A DNA stretch of 10,416 nucleotides from CAYJBP01 sp964372025 (GTDB lineage Bacteria > Bacillota > Dehalobacteriia > UBA4068), in NCBI GenBank assembly GCA_964372025.1, contig CAYJPF010000095.1, positions 1 through 10,416 on the forward strand, given 5' to 3'. Under the pieces are notes generated by a model. The model saw only the letters and a program-made list of their open reading frames with translations, had not been told where the DNA came from and searched no databases. A program made the translations under genes and the position numbers. The first letter of the stretch is position 1. Every line of letters begins with the position of its first letter. Shown here one piece after another: positions 1 to 6,921 of the stretch.

Positions 1-75
1 GGAGCTTGTGATCCGATTCGAACGGACGACCTGCTCATTACGAATGAGCTGCACTGCCAGCTGTGCTACACAAGC
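1..75 (-). tRNA. tRNA-Thr (anticodon CGU), 3' end cut by window edge
   Basis: Read on the minus strand from 75, the sequence folds as a full cloverleaf. The 7-bp acceptor stem is GCTTGTG (75-69) with CACAAGC (10-4). The D stem is GCAC/GTGC around an AGCTGGCA loop. The anticodon stem is GCTCA/TGAGC with loop TTCGTAA, which puts anticodon CGT at 42-40. The variable loop is AGGTC, and the T arm is GTCCG-TTCGAAT-CGGAT. The discriminator is U at position 3, followed by CC at 2-1, so CCA appears to be genomically encoded with its A just outside the window. CGU decodes the threonine codon ACG. No oddity is visible in the stems. Confidence 0.95.
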
Positions 76-132
76 ATATATAAGTTCAAACAACATAGTT
101 ACCATACAGCATCTCATCATCCAACCTAATCT

Positions 133-161
133 ATTTTATACGTTTCAGGCCTTAAAGTCAA
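133..161 (-). promoter_or_regulatory. Candidate sigma-A promoter for tRNA-Thr
   Basis: On the minus strand, TTGACT (161-156) is followed after 17 bases by TAAAAT (138-133). Transcription would begin near 126, about 50 bases before the tRNA 5' end at 75. The hexamers and spacing are close to the housekeeping consensus, but the region is AT-rich, so chance matches are likely. Confidence 0.45.
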
Positions 162-275
162 GTATAATTTTCACAAAAATCGTCAATTTAAAGTCAATTT
201 AAAATCCTTAATAAATTATTTTATTAAAGCCTGTCATTTTTTTAATTTGCGCCGAATAGAATTAAAAAAAAAGCA

Positions 276-282
276 AAGGTGG
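276..282 (+). promoter_or_regulatory. Ribosome binding site setting the GerMN start
   Basis: AAAGGTGG-type Shine-Dalgarno sequence, 8 bases before the ATG at 291. A GTG at 279 in the same frame lies inside this site and is therefore not the start. Confidence 0.75.
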
Positions 283-290
283 TTATTAAA

Positions 291-1010
291 ATGAATTTTA
301 AGGTTTTGGCAATATTTTGTTTAATAGTAATAAGTTTAGCCCTTATCGCAGGCTGTAGCTGGGTAGAACAATTACAGGTATGGAAAGATGGCGATAGCGA
401 GCCGCAAGTTATCGAACAGGAAATTAGCGACCAAACCGAGCTTATCAGCGATAGCCAGCTTATCGAAGATAATAGCCAAACCCAACCCTTACAACCCCTG
501 CCCGATCAAGAAGCGCAGCCGGAACAAAATGCCTCTATTACCGAAACACCCCCCCTACCCGAACAACAAGCCCCGGAAGCTAGCCAAAATAGCGCTGATA
601 ATAGGCAAATTGTGCTCTACTTCGCCTCGGGCGATGGCGAAAATTTAGAGGGCGAAATCCGCTCTATCCCCAGCCAGGAAGGCATGGCACGGGCTACGGT
701 AAATCAGTTAATCGCCGGGCCACAAATTACAGGCTTAATGCCTACTATCCCTGCTGCTACTATTTTAGAGGATATTAATATTAAAGATGGTGTTTGTATT
801 GTAGATTTTTCCGGCGAGCTAACCGCCAATCATCCCGGCGGCTTAAAAAATGAGCAGCTTACAGTTTATTCGATTGTTAATACCTTAAGCCAATTCGATA
901 CCATTGAGCAGGTTAAAATCCTGGTAGATGGCTTAGAAATCGATAGCCTAGCCGGCCATGTAGATGTTTCGGAAGCGATGGCTCCTTATAATGACTTAAT
1001 TTTAGAATAA
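291..1010 (+). CDS. GerMN-domain lipoprotein (spore-germination type)
   Basis: This is a 239-residue secreted lipoprotein. Residues 1-21 form a signal peptide (basic N-terminus, long hydrophobic core) ending in the lipobox I-A-G-C, with Cys22 as the lipidated residue. Residues about 35-103 are a low-complexity linker rich in Gln, Glu and Pro. Residues about 106-225 match the GerMN domain: the QIVLYFASGDG strand, the ARATVNQLIAGP helix, the T-I-P-A-A-T turn, the DGVCIVDFSGEL strand pair, then the LTVYSIVNTLSQF helix and KILVDG. The domain is known from GerM, needed for sporulation and germination in Bacillus, but it is also common in other cell-envelope lipoproteins, so a germination role is not proven. 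The ATG at 291 is chosen because it sits 8 bases after AAAGGTGG. The gene stands alone and converges on the LysR gene. Confidence 0.88.
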   Translation: MNFKVLAIFCLIVISLALIAGCSWVEQLQVWKDGDSEPQVIEQEISDQTELISDSQLIEDNSQTQPLQPLPDQEAQPEQNASITETPPLPEQQAPEASQNSADNRQIVLYFASGDGENLEGEIRSIPSQEGMARATVNQLIAGPQITGLMPTIPAATILEDINIKDGVCIVDFSGELTANHPGGLKNEQLTVYSIVNTLSQFDTIEQVKILVDGLEIDSLAGHVDVSEAMAPYNDLILE

Positions 1011-1030
1011 TCCAGCAAACTTAAGCAAAT

Positions 1031-1069
1031 AAAAGGCGTATCCAAAATATTTGGCTAACGCCTTTTTTT
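1031..1069. terminator. Bidirectional rho-independent terminator
   Basis: The stem pairs AAAAGGCGT (1031-1039) with ACGCCTTTT (1058-1066). A second inner helix pairs CCAAA (1042-1046) with TTTGG (1050-1054). On the plus strand it ends in a run of seven T (1063-1069), which terminates the GerMN gene. On the minus strand the stem begins right at the LysR stop codon and ends in TTTTATTT, so it can also terminate lysR. Confidence 0.88.
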
Positions 1070-1967
1070 ATATCTGTTGCTGGCTTTTAACCCCAAATAA
1101 TGCCAAAAAAAGCCGAATTGCTCGTGATAAATAAATATTATCATCCCAGATTAGGGTAGGATAAGTCTTAGTAGTAAAATCCTTAATCGGCTTAATATAA
1201 ATATCCGGATTAGCCAAAAGGTCAATAATAGCCCTCGGTTGATAGCTAATCCCCAGCTTGGCCACAACTAAAGCCAAAGCTACCGATGTATCATGACATT
1301 CGCAAACGATATTAGGGCTAAATCCATACTTATGACATTCATTAACCAAAAATTCATTATATCCCCAAAATTTGCCGCTGCGCAACATACATAGAGGGAT
1401 ATTGCGTAATTGATCTATAGTTAGCTGTGCCTGATTAGGGGCAGGATCTAAATCCTTATGCATTACCAAAACCAATTCATCCTCCTCGATAATTTGATAA
1501 TGATAATTGCCGGTTTCGCAAGTAGGGCTGCGCAAAAACATTAAATCAATTTGGCCTTGACGCATCCATTCCATTAATTGTATAGGGTCGCCATGCTTAA
1601 TTTGCGTTTTAATAAGTGGATATTCCTGCTGAAAGGCTTGCAACTTGGCGGCAAAAATCGGCAAAGTTGAATAGATGCTACCTATCCTAATCTCGCCGCG
1701 AATACCCTCATTGGTTTGATCTATCATCTCTACCATCTCATTAATATTATTGAATATTTCCCGGGCTTTTTGATACAATATCTCCCCGGCCTGAGTAGTT
1801 TCGATACCTTTACTGCTACGTTTTAACAGTTTTGCACCCAATTCCTCCTCTAATAAAGAAATTTGCCTGCTTAATGGGGGTTGGGCTATATGAAGTTTTT
1901 TGGCAGCAGCGGTAATACTTTTAGCTTCAATAGCTGCTACAACGTATTCTAATTGTTTTAAATTCAT
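1068..1967 (-). CDS. LysR-family transcriptional regulator
   Basis: This 299-residue protein has the usual LysR length. Residues 1-60 carry the winged helix-turn-helix: SITAAAKKLHIAQPPLSRQI (17-36) followed by LEEELGAKLLKR, the hallmark DNA-recognition segment of the family. The rest (about 90-299) is a periplasmic-binding-like effector domain, with GEIRIGSIYSTLP opening its first lobe. The start is ATG 1967, since AGGAGA (1977-1972) precedes it by 4 bases; an in-frame ATG at 1985 lies upstream of that site and is rejected. The gene is divergent from the hydroxyacid dehydrogenase gene across 140 bp, the classic layout for a LysR protein controlling the neighbouring operon and itself. The inducer is unknown; a substrate or product of the adjacent pathway is the natural guess. 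Confidence 0.93.
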   Translation of the reverse strand: MNLKQLEYVVAAIEAKSITAAAKKLHIAQPPLSRQISLLEEELGAKLLKRSSKGIETTQAGEILYQKAREIFNNINEMVEMIDQTNEGIRGEIRIGSIYSTLPIFAAKLQAFQQEYPLIKTQIKHGDPIQLMEWMRQGQIDLMFLRSPTCETGNYHYQIIEEDELVLVMHKDLDPAPNQAQLTIDQLRNIPLCMLRSGKFWGYNEFLVNECHKYGFSPNIVCECHDTSVALALVVAKLGISYQPRAIIDLLANPDIYIKPIKDFTTKTYPTLIWDDNIYLSRAIRLFLALFGVKSQQQI

Positions 1968-2003
1968 AATTTCTCCTAGTATCATATCAAAAAAGTATGG
2001 TTA

Positions 2004-2060
2004 ATGTTACAATATTAATATTTTTCATTATATACTAAATATGTTACAATTGCAATGTAA
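2004..2060. promoter_or_regulatory. Candidate LysR operator region
   Basis: The 10-mer ATGTTACAAT occurs twice in direct orientation, at 2004-2013 and 2041-2050, 37 bp apart. The second copy is part of a dyad, TTACA (2044-2048), 7 bases, TGTAA (2056-2060). The spacing resembles the two-site arrangement of LysR regulators, with a recognition site near -65 and an activation site near -35. That would place the dehydrogenase-operon start near 2074, with GATAAA (2062-2067) as a weak -10. An alternative plus-strand pair, TTACAA (2007-2012) with TATACT (2031-2036) after 18 bases, cannot be excluded. Binding itself is inferred. Confidence 0.45.
2027..2055 (-). promoter_or_regulatory. lysR promoter
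   Basis: On the minus strand, TTGCAA (2055-2050), a 17-base spacer, then a perfect TATAAT (2032-2027). Transcription would start near 2020, about 50 bases before the lysR ATG. The -35 lies inside the TTACA-N7-TGTAA dyad, so a bound regulator would block it, consistent with the usual negative autoregulation of LysR genes. Confidence 0.65.
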
Positions 2061-2107
2061 AGATAAAAATTTCTTGTTAAGCTTACGCTAAAGCGGAAAG
2101 GGAAATT

Positions 2108-3688
2108 ATGGAATTAATTAAAAACTTAACTAAGGAATATGAAGAATATTTGCGTGATGAATCTCGTACTATTGGCCATGCCGACAAAATAGCCTTTGCC
2201 AAAACCGAGGATGATATACGCCAAATAGTATCCTATTGCCATCAGCATGATTTAAAAATTAATGTGCAGGGCGCTCGTACCGGCTTGGCCGGAGGGGCAT
2301 CACCTTTAGGTGGCTTGGTGCTTAATTTATCCCGGATGAATAAAATTTGCGGTTTGCGCCGCGATGAACAGGGTACTTATTATCTTAAGGTGCAACCGGG
2401 GGTTTTGCTAACCGATGTGCGCAAGGCCTTGGCTAATAAGTCTTTCGATCTTAGCAATTGGCCCAAGCAGGATATCGAATGCCTGCGCAACCTTAAGGCC
2501 GGGCAATTATTTTTCTCGCCCGATCCTACCGAAACCACCGCTTCTATCGGCGGTATGGCCGCTTGCAATGCGGCCGGGGCCCGCTCTTTTATGTATGGGG
2601 TTACTCGCCAGCATATTCAAAGCCTGCATGTGGTTTTAGCCGATGGCTCTTTAACCATACTGGAAAGAGGCAAGCATCGGGCTAAGGGGCGTTCGTTTAG
2701 CCTACCTTTAGCAGATGGCGGTGTTTTAGAGGGGCAATTGCCGGCTTTTGATACGCCTAAGGTTAAAGATGCCGGCTATTATCTGCGTGATGATATGGAT
2801 TTAGTGGATATTTTTATCGGCTCGCAAGGCACTTTGGGCATTATCAGCGAGCTGGAGATTAAACTTATGCCTGCCCCCCAATTGGTATGGGGTTGCACCA
2901 CCTTTTTGCCAAGCGACCAAATTGCCTTAGATTATGTACGCTTATTAAGAGGCGAAAAAATAAGCGGGCAAATTGAGATTTTTACTAATAAGCCGGCCGC
3001 TATCGAGTTTTTTAATAAGAATGCTCTGGATATGATCCTTAAACAAAAGGAAATTACCCCGGCTTTTCAGCAATTGCAGGAATTGCCCACCAATTATCAT
3101 TGCGCTATTTATACCGAGTTTAATAGCAATGATGCTGATGATTTTTGGCCGGTTATCAATAAGCTAAAAATCGCTATTGAAGCCTTAGGCGGCAATGCCG
3201 ACCATACCTGGGTAGCACCTAATGCTCGCGAGCTGGAAAAGCTGCTTTTCTTCCGTCATACCGTGCCCGAAACCATCGATATACTCATCGACGAGAACAA
3301 AAAAAATGAGCCTTGTATTACCATTTTAAGTACCGATATGTCGGTGCCGGATTGCCATTTGCAAACCCTATTTGATATCTATGATAGCGATTTGCGCAAA
3401 ACCGATTTGCATTGGGTAATTTTTGGTCATATCGGCGAAAATCATCTGCATCCTAATATTTTGGCCAGGAATAAAGAGGAGTATTTGCAAGGTAAAGAAC
3501 TCTTTAAAAAATGGGCGCATGATGTGAGCAAATTAGAAGGCACTATCACCGCCGAGCATGGCAGCGGCAAAATTAAGCGCGAACTGGTTAGAATTTTATT
3601 CGGCGATCAAAAAATGGCGGCTCTTAAAGCTTATAAATTAAGCTTAGACCCTAAAGATTTATTAGGGCCGGGTAATATTTTATCTTAA
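2108..3688 (+). CDS. FAD-linked 2-hydroxyacid dehydrogenase (GlcD/D-lactate dehydrogenase type), Etf-dependent
   Basis: This 526-residue cytosolic flavoprotein of the VAO/PCMH family oxidises a 2-hydroxyacid to the 2-oxoacid and hands electrons to EtfAB. FAD-binding motifs are visible in order: QGARTGLAGGASP (54-66) with LVLNLSRMNKI after it, a DPTETTASIGGMAACNAAGA segment (about 137-157), and IGSQGTLGII (about 238-247). The C-terminal FAD-oxidase domain has FGHIGENHLH (439-448), whose histidines (441, 446, 448) match the metal/substrate-binding GHxGDGNxH motif, and AEHGSGKIKRE (482 onward). No signal peptide or membrane segment is seen. It is longer than typical GlcD proteins (about 460-480); extra sequence lies around residues 195-235. 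The Etf genes directly downstream argue for an A. woodii LctD-like role. Lactate, 2-hydroxyglutarate, malate or another hydroxyacid are all possible substrates. Confidence 0.87.
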   Translation: MELIKNLTKEYEEYLRDESRTIGHADKIAFAKTEDDIRQIVSYCHQHDLKINVQGARTGLAGGASPLGGLVLNLSRMNKICGLRRDEQGTYYLKVQPGVLLTDVRKALANKSFDLSNWPKQDIECLRNLKAGQLFFSPDPTETTASIGGMAACNAAGARSFMYGVTRQHIQSLHVVLADGSLTILERGKHRAKGRSFSLPLADGGVLEGQLPAFDTPKVKDAGYYLRDDMDLVDIFIGSQGTLGIISELEIKLMPAPQLVWGCTTFLPSDQIALDYVRLLRGEKISGQIEIFTNKPAAIEFFNKNALDMILKQKEITPAFQQLQELPTNYHCAIYTEFNSNDADDFWPVINKLKIAIEALGGNADHTWVAPNARELEKLLFFRHTVPETIDILIDENKKNEPCITILSTDMSVPDCHLQTLFDIYDSDLRKTDLHWVIFGHIGENHLHPNILARNKEEYLQGKELFKKWAHDVSKLEGTITAEHGSGKIKRELVRILFGDQKMAALKAYKLSLDPKDLLGPGNILS

Positions 3689-3703
3689 GCGAGGAGGCAG
3701 TTT

Positions 3704-4483
3704 ATGAAGATTGCGGTATGCATTAAGCAAGTGCCGGCCACTAATGAAGTAAGAATGGATCCGGTAACCAATACCATTATCCGCGAAGGTATCGAATCGA
3801 TTATTAACCCTTTTGATAGCTATGCTATCGAAGAAGCTATACGGCTTAAGGAAAAATACCAAGCTCAAACTTATGCTATAAGCATGGGCATCCCTGCCGT
3901 TAAAGAATTGCTGCGCGAGGCCTTGGCTATTGGCTTAGATCAGGCCTATCTATTAAGCGACCGTGCCTTTGCCGGAGCAGATACCCTAGCTACCGCCCAT
4001 GTTTTGGCGGCCGGAATTAAAAAGGCCGGCGGCGCGGATTTAATAATTTGCGGCAAGATGGCCACCGATGGCGATACGGCGCAAGTAGGGCCGATGCTGG
4101 CCGAGATGCTTGATTATAGCCAAATTACCGATATTAGCGCTATCGAAAGCTTAGATGAGCAGCAAATAGTTTGCCGCAAATTAAGCGATGATGGCTATAT
4201 TCGGGTAAGGGCTAAATTGCCGGCTTTAATTACAGTAGTTAAGGAAATTAATATACCACGCTTACCTTCGATAAATGGCCTTTTGCGTGGTCAGCAAATC
4301 GAAATCCCCACCTATAGCGTAACAGATTTGGCTGTGGACGAAAAGGCCATTGGTTTAAGCGGCTCGCCCACCCAAGTATTAAAAACCTTTACGCCGGATT
4401 TAAATCGTAAATGCAATTGGCTATCAGGCAATATATCCGAGCAGGTTAATTGTTTGCTTAATAGTTTAGAAGTATTTAAATAG
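3704..4483 (+). CDS. etfB: Electron transfer flavoprotein subunit beta (EtfB)
   Basis: This 259-residue EtfB has the full family length. The N-terminus MKIAVCIKQVPATNEVRMDP is the family hallmark, followed by INPFDSYAIEEAIRLKE and the flavin/nucleotide-binding region ICGKMATDGDTAQVGPMLAE (about 117-136). In non-bifurcating Etf this subunit holds AMP. In bifurcating Etf it holds the second FAD and contacts NAD(H), the likely state here because the partner EtfA carries a ferredoxin domain. It starts 15 bases after the dehydrogenase stop, behind GAGGAGG (3691-3697), so the two are co-transcribed and probably made in matched amounts. Its C-terminus (about 190-259) should form the arm that wraps EtfA. 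Confidence 0.93.
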   Translation: MKIAVCIKQVPATNEVRMDPVTNTIIREGIESIINPFDSYAIEEAIRLKEKYQAQTYAISMGIPAVKELLREALAIGLDQAYLLSDRAFAGADTLATAHVLAAGIKKAGGADLIICGKMATDGDTAQVGPMLAEMLDYSQITDISAIESLDEQQIVCRKLSDDGYIRVRAKLPALITVVKEINIPRLPSINGLLRGQQIEIPTYSVTDLAVDEKAIGLSGSPTQVLKTFTPDLNRKCNWLSGNISEQVNCLLNSLEVFK

Positions 4484-4504
4484 CAAACAACAGAATATAA
4501 TTTT

Positions 4505-4510
4505 AGGAGG
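4505..4510 (+). promoter_or_regulatory. Ribosome binding site setting the EtfA start
   Basis: A perfect AGGAGG. The first in-frame ATG (4511) directly abuts it and cannot be used efficiently. The second ATG (4517), 6 bases away, is the natural start. Confidence 0.8.
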
Positions 4511-4516
4511 ATGCAT

Positions 4517-5707
4517 ATGGCATCGGTAAAGGTTATTGCGGAAAAATGCACCGGTTGCAAAAGATGTGTTAATTATTGCCCTTATCAGGCCATCTTAATT
4601 GAGGATAAATTAGCAACAATTAATCAAGATAAATGTACACTTTGCGGCGCTTGCATCGAGCAATGTAAATTTGCCGCCCTTGAATTAATTGCTACTAAAA
4701 ATGCGCTAATGAATATTGATGATTATCAAGGCGTTTGGGTTTTTTGCGAACAATTCGAAGGCGAAATAAGATCTGTTGCCTATGAGCTTTTAGCCCAAGG
4801 CAAAGAAATTGCCCGGCAATTAAATACAGAATTATTTGCAGTAGTATTAGGCGATAATATAGCAGCTAAAGCCGATGATTTATTTGCCTATGGCGCAGAT
4901 AAAGTAATACTTGTTGATAAAATTTATCTTGCCAAATTAAATGATATGCTGTATACTGATACTGTAGTAAAGTTAAGTGAGCAATATCGGCCATCTATTA
5001 TTTTATTAGGTGCTACTTCTTTTGGTAGATCTTTAGCGCCACGGGTGGCCGGGCGTTTAGGCACCGGCCTTACCGCCGATTGTACGGTTTTGGATGTAGA
5101 TAAAAGCCAAGGTCTATTGCTGCAAACTCGCCCTGCTTTTGGTGGCAATATAATGGCAACTATTGTTACACCAAATCATCGTCCGCAAATGGCCACGGTT
5201 CGGCCTAGGGTATTTAAGCCTTTAGAGCCTGATTATCAGCGCAAAGGGCAAATTATTTGCCCCGATCTACCAATGCCTGCCGCCTCAAGGGTAGATATTT
5301 TAGAAATTATCACCAATGCTGCCGATAATATTAATATTGGCGAAGCCGATATTTTGGTGGCCATCGGCCGTGGCATAGGCAATGCTAATAATATAGCTTT
5401 AGCCGAAGAATTGGCCACCCTGCTAAACGGTGCTTTAGCCGTAAGTAGGCCACTAGTGGATATGGGCTGGTATGCCTATAGCCATCAGGTGGGGCAAACC
5501 GGTAAAACGGTAGCGCCTAAGCTTTATATTGCTATTGGAATTAGCGGCGCTATCCAGCATATGGTTGGGGTAGCGGCCGAAACCGTAATTGCCGTAAACA
5601 CCGATCCCGATGCGCCCATTTTTGATTATGCCCATTATGCAATTAAAGGCGATGCGCTCGACTTTTTATATGCTATGATTAAACAGCTAAAAGCAGCTAA
5701 GCAGTAA
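4517..5707 (+). CDS. etfA: Electron transfer flavoprotein subunit alpha with N-terminal 2x[4Fe-4S] ferredoxin domain (EtfA/LctC-like)
   Basis: This is a 396-residue EtfA, about 70 residues longer than standard EtfA because of an N-terminal ferredoxin domain. Two complete C-x2-C-x2-C-x3-C motifs are present: Cys11, 14, 17, 21 and Cys40, 43, 46, 50. A linker (about 55-70) leads to the EtfA N-terminal domain (VWVFCEQFEGEI onward) with LGATSFGRSLAPRVAGRL. The C-terminal FAD domain has SRPLVDMGWYAYSHQVGQTG, then LYIAIGISGAIQH and DPDAPIFDYAHYAIKGD, all standard for the alpha-FAD site. Such fused ferredoxin domains are known in the A. woodii lactate (LctC) and caffeyl-CoA (CarE) Etfs, where ferredoxin takes part in electron bifurcation or confurcation. 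That role is inferred here. Start chosen at 4517 from the AGGAGG spacing. Confidence 0.94.
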   Translation: MASVKVIAEKCTGCKRCVNYCPYQAILIEDKLATINQDKCTLCGACIEQCKFAALELIATKNALMNIDDYQGVWVFCEQFEGEIRSVAYELLAQGKEIARQLNTELFAVVLGDNIAAKADDLFAYGADKVILVDKIYLAKLNDMLYTDTVVKLSEQYRPSIILLGATSFGRSLAPRVAGRLGTGLTADCTVLDVDKSQGLLLQTRPAFGGNIMATIVTPNHRPQMATVRPRVFKPLEPDYQRKGQIICPDLPMPAASRVDILEIITNAADNINIGEADILVAIGRGIGNANNIALAEELATLLNGALAVSRPLVDMGWYAYSHQVGQTGKTVAPKLYIAIGISGAIQHMVGVAAETVIAVNTDPDAPIFDYAHYAIKGDALDFLYAMIKQLKAAKQ

Positions 5708-5764
5708 TCTTAAATTGTTTTTGTATAAGTAAAACTATACATAAAAAAAAAGGAGGAGTACAAA

Positions 5765-6859
5765 ATGAAAAAGCTATTAATGATTGCTATGCTAGTGTTG
5801 TTAGGTTTAACCCTTGTTGCATGCGGTGGTGCCGAAGAGCCGGCCGAAGAGCCGGTAACCGAAACTCCGGCTGAAGAAGTAGTAGAAGAGCCGGCCGAAG
5901 AACCCGCCGAAGAACCTGCTGCCGAAGGCCAAGAAGTAACTTTAAGTATTGGCCATGTTGAAGCCGAAGACCGCTCCACCCATATCGCTTTAGTTAATTT
6001 TAAAGATCGTGTTGAAGCCGAATCCAATGGCAATATCACGGTAGAGATTTATCCCAATGCATCTTATGGTGATGATGCCGAGATGGTAGCTGCTGTATCC
6101 TTAGGCACCTTGCAAATGACTTTACCTTCTACCGGTAATATGGCGCCTTATAATGAGCGTTGGGGCATCTTTGATATCCCCTTCCTATTTACCAGTGTAG
6201 ATTCGGCCTTTGCCGCCGTTGATGGCGAAATTGGCGAATATCTTAATGCTTTATTAGAAGGCTCCGGCAGCATTAGCTTAGGATACACCTATAATGGTGT
6301 ACGTAATATGTCTAATACCGTACGTCCGATTAATGAGCCGGCCGATTGCGCCGATATCGTTTTTAGAATTATGGATTCGGCCGTATTCCGTTCCATGTTC
6401 GAAAGTTTAGGCGCTAACCCCACCCCGATTGCTTTCTCCGAGGTATACACCTCTTTGCAAACCGGCGTGGCTGAAGGCCAAGAAAATGCCGCTTCCTTAA
6501 CCTATGCCATGAAATTCCATGAAGTTCAAGATTATTATAGCTTAACCGAGCATGTATTTAGCTTCTTGCCTATCGTTACCAACGAAGCCTGGTATAATGG
6601 TTTAGACGAAGCCAATAAAGCTATTATCGATGCCAATATCGCTATCATGATCGAAGAGCAAAGAGAAATGGAAGTTGCCGATAATGATAAGTACATCCAA
6701 TTGATTGCTGATTCCGGCGTAGAAGTAAATAGCATCACCCCCGAAAACCATGCTAAATTTGTGGAATCGGTACAGCCTGTTTATACCGAGTACATCGAAA
6801 AATGGGGTCAGGAAATCTTTGATTTAGCCGAAAGCTATAATCAATCCGTTGCAGAATAA
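5765..6859 (+). CDS. dctP: TRAP transporter solute-binding lipoprotein (DctP family)
   Basis: This 364-residue extracytoplasmic binding protein captures a carboxylate for the DctQM membrane complex. Residues 1-19 are a lipoprotein signal peptide ending L-V-A-C, with Cys20 the lipid anchor; this fits a cell using tethered rather than periplasmic binding proteins. Residues 23-54 are an acidic Glu/Pro linker. The DctP fold follows from about 57: NGNITVEIYPNASYGDD, GVRNMSNTVRPI (178-189), then VFRIMDS with Arg201 at the position of the conserved carboxylate-binding arginine, and the family signature PIAFSEVYTSLQTGVAEGQEN (221-241). Start ATG 5765 is 8 bases after AGGAGG (5751-5756). The gene lies 57 bases after etfA, so it may share the operon transcript. 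Ligand identity cannot be read from the sequence. Confidence 0.95.
   Translation: MKKLLMIAMLVLLGLTLVACGGAEEPAEEPVTETPAEEVVEEPAEEPAEEPAAEGQEVTLSIGHVEAEDRSTHIALVNFKDRVEAESNGNITVEIYPNASYGDDAEMVAAVSLGTLQMTLPSTGNMAPYNERWGIFDIPFLFTSVDSAFAAVDGEIGEYLNALLEGSGSISLGYTYNGVRNMSNTVRPINEPADCADIVFRIMDSAVFRSMFESLGANPTPIAFSEVYTSLQTGVAEGQENAASLTYAMKFHEVQDYYSLTEHVFSFLPIVTNEAWYNGLDEANKAIIDANIAIMIEEQREMEVADNDKYIQLIADSGVEVNSITPENHAKFVESVQPVYTEYIEKWGQEIFDLAESYNQSVAE
5831..5926 (+). repeat. Glu/Pro-rich imperfect repeat in dctP
   Basis: The DNA repeats GCCGAAGAGCCG-like 12-mers imperfectly. It encodes residues 23-54, where the unit A-E-E-P recurs five times (once as a variant with V/T inserts). It makes a negatively charged, extended spacer between the lipid anchor and the ligand-binding fold. 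Replication slippage could change its length between strains. Confidence 0.8.
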
Positions 6860-6868
6860 AGGCAAATA

Positions 6869-6900
6869 GTTTAATTAAATACTAACTGTTTAATTAAATA
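6869..6900. repeat. Direct repeat containing TTTAATTAAA palindromes
   Basis: The 13-mer GTTTAATTAAATA occurs at 6869-6881 and 6888-6900, a 19-bp period. Each copy contains the perfect 10-bp palindrome TTTAATTAAA. The two palindromes could also pair with each other as a weak all-AU hairpin. It lies just after the dctP stop codon and before the large stem-loop. Function unknown; a protein-binding site or an RNA decay element are both possible. Confidence 0.6.
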
Positions 6901-6921
6901 GCTATTACTTAACTAAAGGCT

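Larger units (their letters stand above)
76..290. other. Intergenic region between divergent tRNA-Thr and GerMN gene
   Basis: This AT-rich spacer separates two divergent genes. A 10-mer TTAAAGTCAA occurs at about 152-161 and again at about 188-197. A perfect TATAAT lies on the plus strand at 163-168, and TAGAAT at 257-262, but neither has a convincing -35 partner at 16-18 bases, so the promoter of the downstream lipoprotein gene is not fixed. No hairpin or coding signal stands out. Confidence 0.5.

Noticed and set aside
163..168. Perfect TATAAT as promoter of the GerMN gene
   Set aside because: No acceptable -35 at 16-18 bases upstream, and it would leave a leader over 100 bases long; kept only as a note.
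8..202. 64-codon plus-strand reading frame at the left edge
   Set aside because: It overlaps the antisense of a clear tRNA-Thr and has no ribosome site or recognisable protein features.
388..648. 86-codon frame inside the GerMN gene
   Set aside because: It is an out-of-frame shadow of the Gln/Pro-rich linker, with lysine-rich low-complexity product and no ribosome site.
5722..5741. TGTATA/TATACA hairpin between etfA and dctP as a terminator
   Set aside because: Only six AU pairs, followed by A rather than T on the plus strand; it would not stop transcription, so the operon probably continues into dctP.
5710..6039. Antisense 109-codon frame with Gly-Ser-Ser-Ala repeats
   Set aside because: The repeat is only the reverse complement of the Glu/Pro linker codons in dctP; no independent coding signal.
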